64,000 nt of DNA, taken from positions 1,860,001-1,924,000 of the forward strand of contig JANTQA010000021.1 in assembly GCA_027625915.1 (NCBI GenBank), written 5' to 3'. The translations under genes were made by a program, and so were the position numbers. The notes under the pieces are model-generated. The model was not told where the DNA came from. It searched no databases and saw only the letters and a list, made by a program, of their open reading frames with translations. Positions within the stretch are counted from its first letter, which is position 1, and every line of letters starts with the position of its first letter. Shown piece after piece: positions 49,237 to 61,679 of the stretch. This DNA comes from Anaeramoeba flamelloides (lineage: Eukaryota; Metamonada; Anaeramoebidae).

Positions 49237-51054
49237 GTAAAAAATTCATTTTCTTTTTTTTTTTTTTTTTTTTTTTTGTTGCATATACCAACAGTTCTTT
49301 CTAATTAATTAATTGATGAAAATTAAATGAATTTTTTTTTTTTTTTCTTTTTTCACTTGATTTCCAAAGAATTAAAATTCAAACAAATCTTGAGAACTAA
49401 ATTAAACTAAAATTCAGAAATAGGTAAACAAAAATCCTATATTTAATGACATATAATAATTACTCTGGTTTTCTTTCTTCTCTTATAAACTCTTTTTCAA
49501 ATAAAAGGGCACATAAAATTTCAGGAATTATTCATAATTGAATCAAATTAATTGTAGTATCATTTTAAAATCTAAGAAATTCTTTAAAACTTAAAAAAAA
49601 AACACTCAACCGAATATTTAAAACCCATTGAAACAAGACAATAAAAATTAAAATTAAATATTTATAAAAATTGATGTTCCCTTTTATTTGGAATGAAAAA
49701 TCTTGTTTTGTAAATTGTAAAGAAAAAAAAATATAAAATCAATAAAAACCGTTGAACAAGGTGAATTGGGAAAAAGTTCTCTACATTTTATTGATAACTC
49801 TTTACAGCTATTTTTAAAAAGTGAAAACTTATTTTTAATTAAAAGAGAGAAAATTAAAACTTTTTTAAAGTTTTGTATTTTAATAAAGTGAAAACTTTTT
49901 CAGAATTAAAACTTTTCAAAAGTTTTGTGTTTTAATAAAGTGTGGACTTTTTGAATTAAAACTTTTCATTCCTAACTTTTAAGTTTTAATAAAGTGTGGA
50001 CTAAAGAATTTTCAAGACATCTTCTTCCCAGACCAATAACTATCAACACATTCCAAAGTATTCTGTAAATCCAATTTGAAAAGCTTTTCTAGAAAAAAAA
50101 TTTCAATTAGATCTTGAGTTTCTAGTGAAACTTAAAACTCACACAATAGCCAGAATTGAACATGGAAGTATTCCCTAACTAAAAAAAAAATTTTTTTGAA
50201 ACAAAACATTTTGTAACTGATCTTCAATTCCCCATTTCTAACTAAAACATTTTGAGTTAAAAAAACCCATCTTACCAACACTGGTGTCAACCAATAACAA
50301 CCTTTTTGACACCAATAAAATTTTGGTTTTATATTGAGACTTTTAGAAAACCTTTCTCCCAAAACAATAAATTGTGGATCTTCAATTTCTTGACTCAAAA
50401 GAATTTTTGTTTTGGGGTACAACCATTTTTAACAATCCCAAAGCCACTTTCCAAAAAAAAACCTGTTCCTTCTCTGAAAAAAAAACTTTCAATAATCACT
50501 TGAGTATTTTCCCACATTCCCTCAAAACTTAAGTTTCTTGAGTTCCCAATTGCCTAATTCAAAGACACCCTGAATATTCTTAAATATTCAATATTGGAAA
50601 TATCGCCTGTTCAATTCAAATTCCTTCCACTAAAAATCATTTTTAGAAATAAGATTGCCAATTAAAAAAGCCACTTCCAAACAACTAATAATAACTTCCA
50701 TCCAATTTTAGCCACTTCCAAACCAAACCAATTCTGTTTGGATTAATTGTTGTTTATTAAAAAAAAAAAAAACAAATTCAAAAATAAACAAATGTTTTGA
50801 GATACGCTTTGTTAATTTAAAAAAATCAAAAAAAAAAAAAAACGAAGTTGAAGAAAATTTCGAAAAAATATTGAAAATTGATTTCAAAACTTGTTTTTTA
50901 AAATAATTATTTTTTGATTTTTTTTTCTTATTTGGCCAACTACATTACTAACTATTATAAACCAAAATAGAAAAAAACATTTCCCTATCTTTTTTTCGAA
51001 GAAAATTTTTGGTAAAAATATAACATAAATTTCAAATTTCTGGATTCATTTTGA

Positions 51055-51280
51055 AAAGTTAATTGTAAAATAAAAGGAATAAAATTTTCATTTGACTTTC
51101 CAAAATTATTATCAAAGAATACAAATAAAATCTTGAAAATATTCTTAATTAAAAGATAAAATTCATAAGTTTAAAATTTGTTTTCAGAAATAAAAAAATG
51201 AAATCTTTATTGAGTAAATATTTTTTTCGAAAGCTGAATGAAGATTTTGTTACATTTCCTTTTCAACAAATAATATTACT
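51055..51280. repeat. Dispersed repeat Z (copy 2)
   Basis: It lies inside the spacer of the 3.77 kb foldback. It shares AAAATTTTCATT and CAACAAATAATATT blocks with the copies at 45053 and 62697. Confidence 0.5.
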
Positions 51281-51345
51281 TAAAATCACTGTATATATTT
51301 TAGAAATAATGTTAGAATACTTAATTTCGTCACTTCAAATTTTAC

Positions 51346-51541
51346 TTAAAATCAGTTTTAAATTTAAGGTACAAACTTTTAACAAAATTTAAGGTACCAA
51401 AAAATCTCGAATTAAGGTCCAAATTTTGGATTTTTTATATAAATTATTTTACTAGAATTTGAATTGTGTGCCTTAATTTAAGATTTTTTTTGTGCCTTAA
51501 ATTTCCTTGTAGTTTATGCCTTAAAAGTAGAACTGAATGTA
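51346..51541. mobile_element. Palindromic MITE, family F1 (copy 5)
   Basis: The left end is near AATCAGTTTTAAATTTAAGG and the right end AGAACTGAATGTA. It is inverted-symmetric and lies in the spacer of the foldback element. Confidence 0.8.
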
Positions 51542-51772
51542 AAATATCAAACACAAATGATTCCTTTTATTATAAACAGTAAAAATAACATCCAAAAAAT
51601 TTCAAAAAAATTAATAAAGTCAAAATAATAATACAATTTGCAGTCAGTTAACTAAAAAAACTATTTAATCAAGTAGCATTTCATTTTTTGAATAATTTTA
51701 AATACCTATTTTGATCAAGTTTTTGGATAATTGATATTTTGTTAAAGTTGAGGTAGGTTAAAAGAGAAGATA

Positions 51773-51966
51773 TACAGTCAGTTTCACTTTTAAGGCACAA
51801 AATTTCAACGAAATTTAAGGCAAAAAAATCTCAAATTTAGGAAAATTTTTTGATTTTTTATACAATTGATTTTTACTAGAATTTGAATTATGTGCCTTAA
51901 TTTAAGATTTTTATTGTGTGTTAATATTCGTTGAAAGTTTGTTCCTTAAAAGTGGAACTGGCTGTA
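51773..51966. mobile_element. Palindromic MITE, family F1 (copy 6)
   Basis: It starts TACAGTCAGTTTCACTTTTA and ends GGAACTGGCTGTA. It lies 230 bp from copy 5 in the same foldback spacer, so two independent insertions or a local duplication occurred. Confidence 0.85.
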
Positions 51967-52477
51967 TTTTGGGAATTATTTTGGGTAAAAATGAATTGTT
52001 TATTATAATTGATTTGGTTTGTTATAGTTAGTAATGTAGTAGGCCAAAGAAGGGGGGGATCACAAAATACTTATTTTAATAAGCATTTTTTAAATCAATT
52101 TTCAATATTGTTTCGAAATTTTCTTCAACTTCGTTTTTTTTTTTGATTTTTTCAAATTAACAAAGCGGATCTCAAAATATTTGTTTATTTTTGAATTTGT
52201 TTTTTTTTTTTTAATAAACAACAATTAATCCAAACAGAATTGGTTTGGTTTGGAAGTGGCTAAAATTGGATGGAAGTTATTATTAGTTGTTTGGAAGTGG
52301 CTTTTTTAATTGGCAATCTTATTTCTAAAAATGATTTTTAGTGGAAGGAATTTGAATTGAACAGGCGATATTTCCAATATTGAATATTTAAGAATATTCA
52401 GGGTGTCTTTGAATTAGGCAATTGGGAACTCAAGAAACTTCTTGTTTTGAGGGAATATGGGAAATACTCAAGTAGTG

Positions 52478-52918
52478 TTTATTGTTGAGAGAAAAATAGT
52501 TTAGCAGCTATTTTAATTGGGAACAATACTGAAAATGATTTTTAATTTCAATCATTTGTGAAATAACTAAAGAAAATAACAATAATCTACTTATTAGAAT
52601 AATGATTAATGTAATTCTACTTTTTCAAAACCTTATCTCTTATAATCAAAGCAAGTTTAAAAATTACCATTTTCAGAATTAATAGTAAACTTTACTAAAA
52701 CTTGGATTTTTGTTAAAATAGCATCATCTATTTTAGTTATCAACCATTCAAATGAGTATTTAACACACACCACAGATTAATGGACTTGTAACACATTTAA
52801 ACCTGGATTTATTTAAAAAACACCAAGTTATCAATAGGATTTGATTTTCAATTTTACTAAGGTTCCTAATTAAAAATGGTTGGAAACCATTTTTCTGTGT
52901 CTAACATTTTTCTCCCAA
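52478..52918. mobile_element. About 440 bp insertion in the right foldback arm
   Basis: The left arm reads continuously where the right arm is interrupted between CACTTGAGTATTT-like sequence and AACAGTTATTGAAAG. The inserted piece begins TTGTTGAGAGAAAAAT and ends ATTTTTCTCCCAACAG, which are approximate inverted repeats. It also contains AATTGGGAACAATACTGAAA, found on the minus strand near 31030. It is a nested, later insertion. Confidence 0.7.
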
Positions 52919-55914
52919 CAGTTATTGAAAGTTTTTTTTTGAAAAGTGGCTTTGGAATTGATAAAAATGGTTGTACCCCAAAACAAAAATTCTTTTGAGT
53001 CAAGAAATTGAAGATCCACAATTTATTGTTTTGGGAGAAAGGTTTTCTAAAAGTCTCAATATAAAACCAAAATTTTATTGGTGTCAAAAAAGTTTTGTTT
53101 GGTTAACACAAGATTAGTAAATTGGGTTTTTTGACTCATAGAGTTTTAGTTAGAAATGGGGAATTGAAGATCAGTTACAAAATGTTTTGTTTCAAAAATA
53201 TTTTTTTTTTCGTTAGGGAATACTTCCATGTTCAATTCTGGCTATTGTGTGAGTTTTAAGTTTCACTAGAAACTCAAGATCTAATTGAAATTTTTTTTCT
53301 AGAAAAGCTTTTCAAATTGGATTTTCAGAATACTTTGGAATGTGTTGATAGTTATTGGTCTGGGAAGAAGATGTCTTGAAAATTCTTTAGTCCACGCTTT
53401 ATTAAAACTTAAAAGTTAGGAATGAAAAGTTTTAATTCAAAAAGTCCACACTTTATGAAAACACAAAACTTTTAAAAAGTTTTAATTATGAAAAAGTTTT
53501 CACTTTATTAAAACACAAAACTTTTTTTAAGTTCTCAAAAAGTTTTCACTTTTTTGAAATGACTGTACACGTCAAACTTTTGTTCTTTAAAGTTCTATTT
53601 TCAAAATAAATCCGCAATTCATCTGGGTATTTTGTTGAAATTGTTTTTTTCAATATTTTCTTTTTTTTCTTTGTTCCAGACATAGACCCAATAATGGTCT
53701 ATCTTAATTCTTATATCTAGCTCATTCGAAATCAAACTTAAACTGTTTCCATTTTTATACTGACAGATTATTTCCAAATTGGTTTCTTCTTATCTTGTTT
53801 TTTTCATTTTCCAACTGTTCAATATGCATAAATAAAAAAACAAAAAATTAAAAAATCAATAATTAAAATGAAAATCACCAATAAGTAATTCTCTTATTAA
53901 CAATCAAATTCAATAGTATTGATGATTTTAGAGGTGTGTCCTTTTGTTTCAAAAAGAGTTTATATCTAGATAGATATATCTTTATGAATAATCAAAAATA
54001 TATTGTTCTCGCCTTCTTTAACAACAAAATTAAACACAAAAAAATTTAAAATTAATATTCTTCTATTTTTGAAATGAAAATTGCGTGAAAAGGTTTTAGT
54101 ATTCGTAATTTATTAAACATTCTTTTTTCAAAAAATGAGTTTTTGTGTATCGAAAATTTTGAATTCAAGTTTAGATTCCAAAATTTTTTTTTGAATAGAT
54201 TTAATTTTTTCAAAAATATTGTTAAACAGAATTCATAACAAGCATTGAAAGAAAAATAATTTAAAATGTTTAAAAATAATATTTGGTTTAATATTCAAAA
54301 GTTTTTTCAGTTCATCTTTGTCTTTTATATTATAATTTTATTTGTAAAAATTTTGAAAATTAAATATTTTGTCCCATTAGATGACTGGTATTAAAAGAAA
54401 ATTATCTCACATTATAACCAAAAAGAATTCAGAAAATAATCTTAAGGTAAATCAAATTAATTTACTTTGGTTTTAATTTTTCCAAGAATAAATTTATAAT
54501 CTACAATTTTTCCATTCGAGAAATTGTTTTTTTATGTGGTCAAGTTTAAATTGAAGATCAACAACAATTTTTTTCACTAGATTTTATCTTTGGAGTTACC
54601 TTATAAAACAAAAAATGCCAAATCCCGGTTAATACTCCAAATTAACTATTTAAAAAAAAAAAAAGATGAGAAAACTCAAAGTTAGAAGTTCCATGTCTTT
54701 GAAAAATAAAACGAAAATGTGAAATATCTAGAATCCTTTTTTTAATTTCTTCCAAAATTATGTCTATTATTGTTCAAAATTAAAGAGAAATTATATGGCA
54801 ATTTTAAAATACTTTTAACAAAAAATTAAACAAAATCACTTTCCCTAAACTAACTTGAATTCAGAACACTGAATTTAAAAAGGCATTAAGATCTACAAAA
54901 CTTAGAACTTTAAAAAGTAATCAGAAAGACCAAAAGATAAAAAATAGAATAATATTTAAAAACTAATTTTTTTTTTCATTCTTTTAACCAGCTCGCTTTC
55001 TTAAATTGAAAAACCAAACTTTTAAACAAAAAAAAAATAAAAGATCTTAATTCTAATAGTTAAAAAGAATTACATAATATTTTCAATCTCTTTTTGAAGA
55101 AGCAAATCACTGATTTTGATATCAATTTTTTGATTTTTATTTCTCACAAGTGAATTCAATCACTTTAGTATTTTACTAATTCTAAATTAGTTTTACAAGG
55201 TATTTTCAAAATGATAAACTTTGAAATTGTCGTAAACCAGAAGATTTTAGTTTTGAATTTCTGTGATTTAAAAAAAATTGATTTTCCAATGAAAATTTTC
55301 ATAGCGATAAATTATTGCTTTTCCATACTCTGATAAAATACATTTTTTTTATCCAAAAATACTCCTTTATTGTCAAAAAGAAAATTAATTTCTTTTTTTT
55401 TTATGGGCAAACTAAGAAGATTTGATTTAAGTGTAGAATAAAAATCTTTGATCTTTAAAAAAAAAAAATGATATACAAAAAATAAATTTAAAATCAAACC
55501 TTTTCTTATCACATATATTTTTTTTCAAAGTCTTTAACAAAAAGAATACAAATTTTTTAAAAATAAATCATTGAAAAAAAAAAAAAAAATGACATATTCA
55601 TTATTTTTTGTAGATAACTGAATTATTAACTTTTAAAATTAAAATTTTCACTTTTGAAAAAAAAAGACAAAAAATAATCATCAAAATTCTTTTTAATTCC
55701 AGTTTTTAAAACTAACAGTGTATCGATAATTATCTGGTTTTTATTTATTCAAACTATATTACTGAAACTTGCATACATTTGTTTAATTTTAAAGAGGAAT
55801 TTTGAAATTAAATTTTAATTTAAAAATTCTCAAAATTTAATACAAAATGTAAAATAAATTGTAATATCTCTTTATAATATTTCTTTTTTTTTATTTTAGA
55901 GACTAAAGTCATTT

Positions 55915-56035
55915 TAAAAAAGTATGAACCAAAAAAAATTGTAAAAAAGTTCTAAAAAAACTGTCTATTAAAGTTTATCAAAAGTTTTGTATGATAGTTC
56001 TAAAAACTTTATAGTCACACTTTTCTAAAACGGTA
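55915..56035. repeat. Direct repeat, partner at 47715–47860
   Basis: The same orientation and landmarks as its partner; it ends about 200 bp before the exon at 56237. Confidence 0.6.
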
Positions 56036-56236
56036 ATATCTTTAAATATGTTTTATTACACATATTAAATGCAAAAAAGTAGCAATTACAAATAAATTCA
56101 TATTTTTTTAATCAATTTTTTTTTCTTTACTATTTTTTAAATTTAAAATTTTAAATCTGTTAATAACTTACTTCTTCTGTTTTGATTTCATTTTACTATT
56201 TTTAATCTAATCGTTTGATAATATATAACCAAAAAG

Positions 56237-57915
56237 CTGAAACATTGAATGAAGTGATTAAAAAATTTGTATATAATTATAAAAAATGCAAGCCTATTAC
56301 ACGGGAAATTTTAGGTTGTGTGTTTTTAATGGCACATATTCTTTGGACAGATCTTAATTTTCCAATTTTAAAAAAAATTTCACAATTTTTCACAAATTAT
56401 ATACATTTTGTAAAGATTGAACCAACAAATCCAATTGAGAAACAAATATCATATTCAAAAAAACATATTTCTTATATTCTTTTTATTATTAGTTCGGCAC
56501 CAGTAAGTTTTTTTTTTTTTTTTCCTAAATTTATCTCCTCACTTATATATATATATATACCTTTTTACTAAATTGGTTAATCATCATTATTTAAAATTAT
56601 GTTTCTCTTTTTATTTTTATTTTTATCTCAATAGATTCTTTTTTATGATAAGTGGAGTTCAATTCAAGATTGGACAATGGGGCGTACTTTAAAAATTAAT
56701 GAAAGTTATAATGATTTAATTAAAGAACTTTATCCAACTTTAAATGGGGAAAATGATAATAATGAAAAGAAAAGTAAAAAAAGAAACAGCAATAGTAATA
56801 AATCTTATAGCGAGAATGATGGAAAAAATTACAAGAATAGTAATGAAAATAATCAGAAAAAAACTAACAGCAGTAATAATGCAAGTAAAAGTAATAATGA
56901 CAATGACAATAATACCAAACAGCCGTTTACAAACATACGACCATATATTGAAAAAATTACAGCAAATAATACTCACGATGAAAAAAAAAAAAAAATTATA
57001 AGCTCATCCTACCCAAATATAAATCTCCAAGAAAACGAAACTGTTAAATTTAATTCCGAAATAAAAATAGTAAAAATTGACAAATCATTAAGTCAAGGAG
57101 AAAATCTCAGTCAATACAATAATAGTGATTCTCAAAATATTAAAAACGAATCAAAATCTACAAATACAAGTTCTGAGCAGAAAATCAACATACCAAATAA
57201 CCAAATAAATGAAAAATCTGATTCCGAAGATTTGGAAATCAGCATACATTCTGAAACTGAACCAACAACAGATATGGAAGAACAAACTAATGAAGAATCA
57301 GTTATAAACAAACTTTATCTTTATTTTGATAAACCATTGCCTTTATTACCAACAAACGAATTTAAGGCTAAGAGCATTTTTTCACAACGAATGGAAGAAG
57401 GGGGAGGAGAGAAAGAAGGGGAAGAGAAAGGAAAGGGAATGAAAGAAGAAGAGAAAGAAGAAAAGAAAAATCATTTTCAAAAACATGAAGTCGAAAAAGT
57501 TTTTACAAAATTTTCCCCCGATATGTTAAATATCAATAAAGCTTTGGAATATATAAAATTATTAAAAAACACTGAAAAATTAAAAAAAGAAAATATACAA
57601 CCACATCTATTGTTTGAAAAAATCTTGGATACAATTTGCTTTGAGATGACCTTAATAGGTTTAGATACTACGCAAGATTATTCTGAATTTTTACATGTCT
57701 CTGAAATGATTCTAACCAAATTTGTTATTCAAAAAATAGTTAAAGCACCAATACTAGAAAAATTAAATATTTCGATATTCAAAACATCAAATGATGATCA
57801 ATTAGCTTTAAGGCAATTAGAATTACAAAAAAAAGAATTAGAGAAAAGAAAAAATAAAAATAGAATCCGTAGAAGATTTACTATAAAAAAAAAAAAAAAA
57901 TTAATTGAGATTTAA
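56237..57915 (+). CDS. Gene E, 3' exons
   Basis: Exon 56237–56502, then a 132 bp phase-0 intron (GTAAGT … CAATAG), then exon 56635–57915 ending TAA. The first exon and the start of the second are globular and helical (EVIKKFVYNYKKCKPITREI, KHISYILFIISSAP, ILFYDKWSSIQDWTMGRTL). A low-complexity Asn/Ser/Lys linker of about 200 residues with Glu/Gly/Lys runs follows, and then a second helical part (KALEYIKLLKNTEKL … FEMTLIGLDTTQDYSEFLH) and a very basic C-terminus (KRKNKNRIRRRFTIKKKKK). The first block fits the second half of a RhoGAP-like fold when joined to the exon ending at 49236; this is a weak resemblance. The basic tail could be a nuclear or membrane targeting patch (inference). Confidence 0.75.
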
Positions 57916-58190
57916 AATTTTGTATTTTAAATCTAAATTTAAATTTGTTTTTATTTTAAATAAATATGAAATTTATTTTATTGTTTTTTATTTTTTTTTT
58001 TTTGAATTACCAGTAATTTGGTTTATTCGGGTATAAATTAATTATATCTAAAATTGAATAAAATGAAAGGGAAAGGAAAAAGAACAAAGTTTATTATTTG
58101 ACTGTTAATGATACAAAATTAATTTCAAGGATTCATTTTTTTTTTTGTTATTATTAACATTTGGTTGCTATATATATATATATATATATA

Positions 58191-58876
58191 TACTCTGTTT
58201 CAGTCAAAGGGGGGCAACTTTTTTTTTCAAATATCAATTATTTTATATAATTGACCTTTGAAGAACAAATAAGAAATAAACAGACTAATAAACCAAAAAG
58301 AATTGTTGCTATATGTCTGAAAGAAAACTAATTAATCAATAAATTTTCTGAAAAATTGAAAAACTCAAATTTTGAGTGATTATATTGAGAAAAACAAGAA
58401 TGTTCGTTTTAAACTTCTACTGGTATTTGAATAATAAACATGAAACATTTTTCACTTCATTTTTCATACTTTTCTTTTAGATTCAAGCCCCCAAATGAAG
58501 TTTGTTGGGATTTGTGCTCTCTATTTGAAATAGGAAATGAAAATGAAGTGATAATTTTTCACATTTATTATTCAAATATCTCAGATCAAAGATCGAATAG
58601 AATTGCAATAGAAATCAATATAATTTCTTAACAATCTTTACATGTTTTCAATAACCTTAGAATATATCATTTTTACCAAGTGACTGTTGATCTTGCAATA
58701 AAAAAAATTTTTGCAAATAAATTAGGTTTCGTCAAAAAAAAATCAAAAAGGTGTAAAAATGTGAAAAAATGTTTTCAATTTTGAAAATTTCCAAAATAAA
58801 ATTTTTCTTCTAATATCTATAGCCAACACTTTAAACACATGTATTATACCGATTACAACTGGACCCCTTTGACTGA

Positions 58877-58887
<11 letters not shown>
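58191..58887. mobile_element. 0.70 kb TIR element, family F6 (copy 2)
   Basis: It matches 13031–13724 along its whole length. The left end is TTTCAGTCAAAGGGG and the right end CCCCTTTGACTGAAA. It is bordered by (TA)n on both sides (58170–58192 and 58886–58907). It is non-coding. Confidence 0.85.
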
Positions 58888-58908
<21 letters not shown>

Positions 58909-60799
58909 TCATGTAAGTGTGTGATATTTTGAAAAATAATTTAATATAGTTTTTTTCAAGAAGATTTCAATATTTTCTTATTTTTACCTAATCATATTTT
59001 TCATTTTAAGTAACTTTTTTTTTAAAAAAATTTTTGTTCACAGAAACCACAAAAAATTCAATTTTTGATTTGAAATTAAAATATTATTAAAAATATTTCT
59101 GTCTTTATTGTTTCATTTTTTTAAAAAATCTCTATAATAATTTTCTGTTTTGGATCTTCTTCTATAATCATAATAATGAGATTTTCTGAAATGATAAAAG
59201 ATGATATTAAGGAATTTGTGGAATTATGGTTAATATAACACAGGTGCTAGAACAATATCTTTATTTTGAGTTTGGAAGGGGATCCAAAAAAGAAGTATTA
59301 TAAAAGGTGATTATTTGTTCAAATGAAACAAAATTAGATCCAATTTTTTTTTTTTTTTTGAGAATCGAACTGTATAGAAACAAAAACAAACTAAGAATAA
59401 AAAAAAAAAAAAAAAGTAAATTATTATTTTTCATACGTTATTTGGAGAATTTCATCTTCACGGGACCTTTTTCTTCTAACTGAATTATTGAAAACAATGA
59501 AGTTTAATTTTACATTTTCTTGTTTGAAGATAAAACTTGTTTGAAATTTCCTTGAGATAACTAGATCACCCAACTTTTCAATATTATCCATTTTCTCTTA
59601 TTATTTCCCCTTTTCAATTAATATCTGGATAGGTAAATAACTTAATTCCATATCTATTCAATATTCTTAACAATGAATGATTTTGAGCATTTCTTTAGAA
59701 TTTATTTGATTTGTCTGAGTAAAAAATAATGGTTTTTTTTTTTTTTTTCCAGAAATTAGTTATTTTCTTTTTTCAGCTTGTGAAATCTTTTAGAAATTAT
59801 TGGTCTCTCTTTTAAATGAAAAAAAAAAAGAAAAAAAAAATTAAAATTTTATTTTTTGTAAATGAGATTTTTTTTTTATTATAACGAGAAATAAAACACT
59901 CTTTGTATTTAGACATTTTTTTGGACCAAATAAATGAATTTTTATCCATTTGAAACATTTCTATGAATCACAGCTGTTTATTTGGCTCGCATTTGAACAG
60001 ATATTGTAGTTACTTGAAAGAAAATAATAATTCAAATTCTTTAATATTTGATCAAATAACTATTTTAGATTTATCAGTTGATAAAAAAATTATTCAAGTA
60101 TTAAAAAAACTTTAAATATGGTAATTAACGTTAAATTTATTAGTAAAAGACTTCATGTTTTATCCAAATATTATCAAAAAGAAAAAGATCAGAAAATTTT
60201 CAAACTTTACCTTATAGCTCAATGATCTCTCAAAAATTATAAATGGTAACTATAGTGTTATCTCTTACTCATCAGGGATCTAATTTTCTTCCTTACTTAT
60301 AGTTATCAAAAATTATGTACTTCAAATTATAGAAAAAAATGGGATTATTAACTCAAATTATTTTTTTACCAAAAATTGAATAAATTTTTATAATCATAGA
60401 GATTTTATTTAACAAGATAAACAAGTTAATACACCAACTTTCAAGAAATGAATTATCACTTTTAAGAGGAAAATATTTTTTTCAACTACATTACAATAAA
60501 AATTGCTGATACTTTTAAATATGGATTTTTAGATTGAGAAAAAACAAGGAAATTTGAAAAACATTCTACTTTAGAAAATATTACTTTCGGTGATTATTTA
60601 TTGTTTTTATCTACAAATGTCCTTGAAAATTCAATCTTTTTTTAAAAATGTAAGAAAATAAACCAAAATATTGACTCAATGGGGAACAGAACAAAATGAG
60701 GATTTGATTTTATTTTCAATAATTTATTATTATCTTGAAATATAAACGATTAATTAATATTATTATCAATTATTCTGGATAAAAAAAAAACCGATTTTT
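58888..60799. other. Intergenic, nothing recognised
   Basis: AT-rich with poly-A/T runs. No coding frame, RNA gene or paired repeat was seen. Confidence 0.5.
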
Positions 60800-60997
60800 T
60801 ACAGTCAGTTGTGTATTTAAGGCACAAATTTAATAAAGAATATAAGGCAGAAAAAAATCTCAAATCAAGTACATTTTTTTGGAATTTTTTTTCAGACACA
60901 TTAATTTGCAAGAATCCAAAATTTGCGCTTTAAATTATTTTTTACTGTGTCTTAATTTTTGTTCAAATATTGTCTCTTAAAAGTGGAACAGAATATA
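60800..60997. mobile_element. Palindromic MITE, family F1 (copy 7)
   Basis: It starts TACAGTCAGTTGTGTATTTA and ends AAAAGTGGAACAGAATATA. The arms are more diverged than in the 23958 copy. Confidence 0.75.
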
Positions 60998-61209
60998 TTA
61001 TTTACAATTTTATTTGATACTATTTCTTTTTTTATTAGAATAGATAATTGTAAATTTTTTTTTGTTTTAAATTATTAAAAAGGTGTTAAATAATAATAAG
61101 ATACATTAATTCTTTAATCTTTAGGTTGATTTTAATTCAAACAAATGTTTAATATTATTTAATAATTCTTATCTTAAAATAATTAAATAAAAATATACAT
61201 TTCTTTCTG

Positions 61210-61660
61210 TTGTAAGTTAGCGTTTCCAGTTTGTTCAAAAATTATTTGGGGTGGGATTTTAATTTAATAGTTTGGTGTTTTTTTTTCTTTTATTTTATTT
61301 CTTACCAAAAAAAAAAATTGTTCAGAAAATGTGTGTTAAATCAAGAAATTATATTTTTTCAGTTTTAAATATCTAGTATCTATTTTTTTTTTGAATTTAA
61401 TTAGATTTTTTAAACTGGGTTATTCGAAAATTGGGTGATTTCTTTTTTTAAAAGTATAATTTTGTTCACTTCCTATTCAATCCATATGATTTTTTGATAC
61501 AAAAAAAATAATTTTTTTTTTATAATTCAGAAATATGTTGAAATTTTGAACTTTTTTAAAATGAGAAAAATGAATAAAACTTTAAAATATTTCTGAAAAT
61601 CATCTCTGAAAATAATTTTAATTTAATTTTTAGAATAATTATATTTTTACTTCATTTTTC
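61210..61660. repeat. Dispersed repeat, partner at 8940–9440
   Basis: Same orientation as its partner; it lies immediately before a foldback element. It is non-coding. Confidence 0.55.
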
Positions 61661-61679
61661 AATTACAAGATATCGTATT

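Larger units (their letters stand above)
49803..53567. mobile_element. 3.77 kb foldback element F2
   Basis: The left end is TACAGCTATTTTTAAAAAGT and the right end, read inward, TACAGTCATTTCAAAAAAGT, with TA borders. The left arm runs to about 50975 and the right arm from about 52000. The two match closely over more than 1.1 kb, including landmarks AATTGAACATGGAAGTATTC, CCAATATTGAATATTTAAG and ACCAAACCAATTCTGTTTGG. The outer 180 bp of each arm has short repeats of AAAGTG(AA/TG)… type. Each arm contains the same frame of about 60 codons (50306–50503 plus; 52866–53087 minus), which resembles no known transposase. The middle 1.0 kb holds other repeats. It is probably a non-autonomous foldback transposon. 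Confidence 0.85.
49237..56236 (+). other. Inferred 7.0 kb intron of gene E
   Basis: It runs from GTAAAA at 49237 to CAAAAAG at 56236, with both ends in phase 1. It holds a 3.77 kb foldback element, two F1 MITEs, a Z repeat and one half of a direct repeat pair. No other plus-strand coding frame lies within it. The alternative is two separate genes; the continuous RhoGAP-like pattern across the join favours one. Confidence 0.5.

Noticed and set aside
50306-50503. Frame of about 60 codons repeated in both foldback arms as a possible gene
   Set aside because: Too short and without a recognisable domain; kept only as part of the element because arm similarity alone can preserve it.
59358-59378. 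B-box-like GTTCGATTC on the minus strand
   Set aside because: The flanking stem does not pair and no cloverleaf can be built.
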